A stretch of DNA of 64,000 nucleotides from Dictyobacter alpinus (GTDB lineage Bacteria > Chloroflexota > Ktedonobacteria > Ktedonobacterales > Ktedonobacteraceae): positions 2,108,001 through 2,172,000 of the forward strand of contig NZ_BIFT01000002.1 of assembly GCF_003967575.1 (NCBI RefSeq). The letters are read 5' to 3'. The stretch's first letter is position 1, and every line of letters begins with the position of its first letter. This document shows, one piece after another, positions 62,120-64,000 of the stretch. A program made the position numbers and the translations under genes. A model generated the notes under the pieces. That model had not been told where the DNA came from, did no database searches, and saw only the letters and a list, made by a program, of their open reading frames with translations.

Positions 62120-62950
62120 ATGAACAAACGGTTATCGATCATTACGCTGATCATTATGCTGGTTATTGGCGGACTGATTGCAGGTATCTATTCTGGTCCC
62201 ATTCAAAAGGCCCTGACACCAGCTATGACAAATGCTATGGGCAATAACAAAGCCCCACAGCCCCCGGCGATGCAGCCGAACAAGCCCGGGGCGAATCAGC
62301 CAGGGCAAGCGAAGACTCCCAATGCCGGTGGCATGCCTAATCAAATGAATCCTAACCAGGCCAATGTGTTGGCCCAGGATACATTTCAGCGCACCAATCA
62401 GCCATTTTGGGGACAATCTTCCGATGGTCGTAAATGGGAAGGGGATGCCAATACCTCAAAGGTGTTTTCTATTACTGGTGCTACAGGACTGATCTCTCAC
62501 GGACAGGGTACCGCTAATGCTGTGCTGGGTACGGCCACTGACAATGTGGATGTGCTGGCTAATGGCTCGATCAATCAATTTGGCAACGGGGTCAATCTGG
62601 GAGTGGTGTTACGCTGGACGAATGGACAAAACTGGTACAAGGCCCTGATTGACGGCCAGCATCTCAGTATCCTTAAAAGGGTTAATGGGACTTCTACCCA
62701 GGTGCGCAGTGTGGGGTTTGATGCTCAAAACGACAAGCTATATAGTATCCGTTTTCGTGCGATTGGTGCCATGCTCTTCGCCAAAGTCTGGCGTAGCAAT
62801 AGCCCGGAACCCAACAATTGGCAGATCAGCATCTCTGATCCTGAGCTCAAAACCGGACAAGCCGGCCTCCGTGTGGTTGTGCAGCCCACCACGGTAATCA
62901 GTATTACATCATTTATAGTTACACCTGCCAACATGGGAAATGATCTATAA
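62120..62950 (+). CDS. membrane-anchored protein with LamG/DUF1080-like domain
   Basis: About 276 residues. A basic start (MNKRLSIITL), a membrane helix (about 5-25) and a Pro/Asn/Met-rich linker (about 40-90) precede an external beta-sandwich domain. That domain has the pattern DTFQRTNQPFWGQSSDGRKW, NLGVVLRWTNGQNWYKALID, and TGQAGLRVVV, typical of concanavalin-like 3-keto-disaccharide hydrolase or LamG-type folds. It may bind carbohydrate outside the cell. GGGGGA about 9 bases before 62120 sets the start. It follows the RskA-like gene by 53 bases. Confidence 0.72.
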   Translation: MNKRLSIITLIIMLVIGGLIAGIYSGPIQKALTPAMTNAMGNNKAPQPPAMQPNKPGANQPGQAKTPNAGGMPNQMNPNQANVLAQDTFQRTNQPFWGQSSDGRKWEGDANTSKVFSITGATGLISHGQGTANAVLGTATDNVDVLANGSINQFGNGVNLGVVLRWTNGQNWYKALIDGQHLSILKRVNGTSTQVRSVGFDAQNDKLYSIRFRAIGAMLFAKVWRSNSPEPNNWQISISDPELKTGQAGLRVVVQPTTVISITSFIVTPANMGNDL

Positions 62951-63033
62951 AGGATAGTATGTATATGGAAGAGCCTGATATATGTACTGTGGTCACGTAA
63001 ATGATCTGAAGCAAAAAGTCTGGATGGAAAATG

Positions 63034-64000
63034 ATGAGCGAAAAATTAAAAGACGCCTATAGACAATATCGCTGGGTTAAGCTGGTCGCCTTAGCCGGTC
63101 TGGTGCTCGGCGGCCTGCTCCTCCTGGTCTGTTCAGGAGGCTTCCCACCCTGGGCCTGGCGTTTCCTGGTGCAGGTGTTACCGCAAATCCCGATCCTCTG
63201 GCAGATGCAGGGAGCCGCGATGCTGTTGCCACTGGTGGGTTTATGCCTGCTTTCGCTATCGCTCCTTGTTTTGTGGATAGTAATTGGTATCCTGTTGGTG
63301 AAAGTCATCAAACATATCTGGAATGATTTTCAGACCCGGCCAACCTCTTTTGCGGACGACCTGCGTGAAGCTGAGCTCATGGCTGAACAAGCCGTACAAG
63401 ATCAGGAACTGGCAGAGGAAGAAGAGGCACCCGCGCCAATGCCGATGCGCACCCGCTCTACTGCTACACTGGCGCAGCCGTCCCGGCCATATCAGCAGCC
63501 AGCGACTCGCCAGCCACGCTCTTCACGGCCGAGCCAGGATCCGCAGACGCAGCCCGTACCTGCCGCGCGTCAGGCCGCCTATGCCAGTGCGCCACGGGAG
63601 ATTAGTTTTCCTGGCCTGAGCTATCCAACACCAGTCTACCATGCGACCGGAAACAGTCCTGCGGCTCCCGCCGTCAACCGACGCACCACAGACCTGCGGC
63701 AGCCATCCTATCCACAGACTCAGCCCATACAACAGGATGATCTGCCAGAGTATCCAACTACACCCGCCAGAAGCTCGCGTAGACCTCTACGTAGCGTGCC
63801 ACCAGCCGCATTGCGTGAGCGGCCCGACACCTCGGAAGATGTGGATGTTGAGCATGCCTTTGCTGAAATGGCCGAGCGCGCGGAACGCCAGCAGGCGGAG
63901 CGTGAGCAGCAACAGGCGGCCTACAAACGCCAGCAATTTGAACTACAGCAGGCTGAATATGCGCGTCAACAATTCGAGCAAGAACAAGCTGAATATGCAC
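63034..64000 (+). CDS. two-span membrane protein with Gln-rich coiled coil (C-terminus outside window)
   Basis: The frame is open from ATG 63034 (or the preceding ATG at 63031) to the window end, 322 codons. Two membrane helices lie at about 16-34 and 58-88. An acidic segment (ELAEEEEAPAP), a Pro/Arg/Gln-rich linker and then repeats such as QQAAYKRQQFELQQAEYARQ follow, which should form a coiled coil. No family recognised. GGATGGA lies just upstream. It follows the LamG-like gene by 83 bases and is probably the fourth gene of the same transcript. Confidence 0.75.
   Translation, partial: MSEKLKDAYRQYRWVKLVALAGLVLGGLLLLVCSGGFPPWAWRFLVQVLPQIPILWQMQGAAMLLPLVGLCLLSLSLLVLWIVIGILLVKVIKHIWNDFQTRPTSFADDLREAELMAEQAVQDQELAEEEEAPAPMPMRTRSTATLAQPSRPYQQPATRQPRSSRPSQDPQTQPVPAARQAAYASAPREISFPGLSYPTPVYHATGNSPAAPAVNRRTTDLRQPSYPQTQPIQQDDLPEYPTTPARSSRRPLRSVPPAALRERPDTSEDVDVEHAFAEMAERAERQQAEREQQQAAYKRQQFELQQAEYARQQFEQEQAEYA

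Overview
This window is about 50% GC and carries gene families typical of a large-genome, filament-forming, non-phototrophic Chloroflexota. The set includes BTAD-domain regulators with TPR tails, peptidase-containing ABC exporters, GT4 glycosyltransferases, WYL and PP2C regulators, and many dispersed repeats. The best guess is a Ktedonobacteria-like bacterium (Ktedonobacter/Dictyobacter type). That is inference from gene content; no rRNA is present, and the only RNA gene is one tRNA-Asn.

Layout. 1-6.8 kb (minus strand): the N-terminal part of a cytochrome P450, a GlcNAc/glucose-type PTS pair (IICB and IIA) behind a good promoter with a NagR/DasR-like operator, and a sugar ABC importer (binding protein and two permeases, no ATPase). 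7-10.7 kb: a DUF2795 protein, then a short fusion protein coupled to a C39-peptidase ABC exporter. 10.7-17.8 kb: a lipoprotein, a small membrane protein, an amidohydrolase, and an exopolysaccharide pair made of a glycosyltransferase and a BY-kinase fused to an alpha/beta hydrolase. 18-23 kb: two paralogous membrane proteins, one with a Pro/Gly repeat tail, a HAD phosphatase, an APH-like kinase and a hotdog thioesterase. 23.3-29.2 kb: a giant BTAD regulator with an abrupt internal drop in GC, followed by 1.8 kb of unusual DNA. That DNA holds possible IS21-like end repeats, a 51-residue membrane ORF and a pair of inverted hairpin elements. 29-36 kb: a double GNAT, a molybdopterin oxidoreductase, a DHFR-like protein, a histidine phosphatase, a Trypco1-like protein and two GT4 glycosyltransferases.

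37.3-41.4 kb: the most interesting region. Two small genes encode short double-glycine-like (Gly-Ala) leaders followed by Gly/Tyr/Cys-rich cores. They are divergent from a fusion protein and C39-peptidase ABC exporter, so this looks like a secreted peptide system. No recognised modification enzyme is adjacent except possibly the two glycosyltransferases.

41.5-52 kb: PAP2 phosphatase, receiver-only regulator, type I pullulanase, tRNA-Asn with a consensus promoter and terminator, M20 peptidase, WYL regulator, YjbQ, a methyltransferase and two APH-like kinases. 52.5-57.3 kb: a second BTAD regulator and a PP2C phosphatase. 58.7-64 kb: a plus-strand run of four envelope or membrane genes, the last cut by the window end.

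Long, perfect or near-perfect inverted repeats recur throughout, with arms of 15 to 40 bp. Most sit where a terminator would, but two lie between divergent promoters. The largest is an 80-bp perfect palindrome at 45766-45845.
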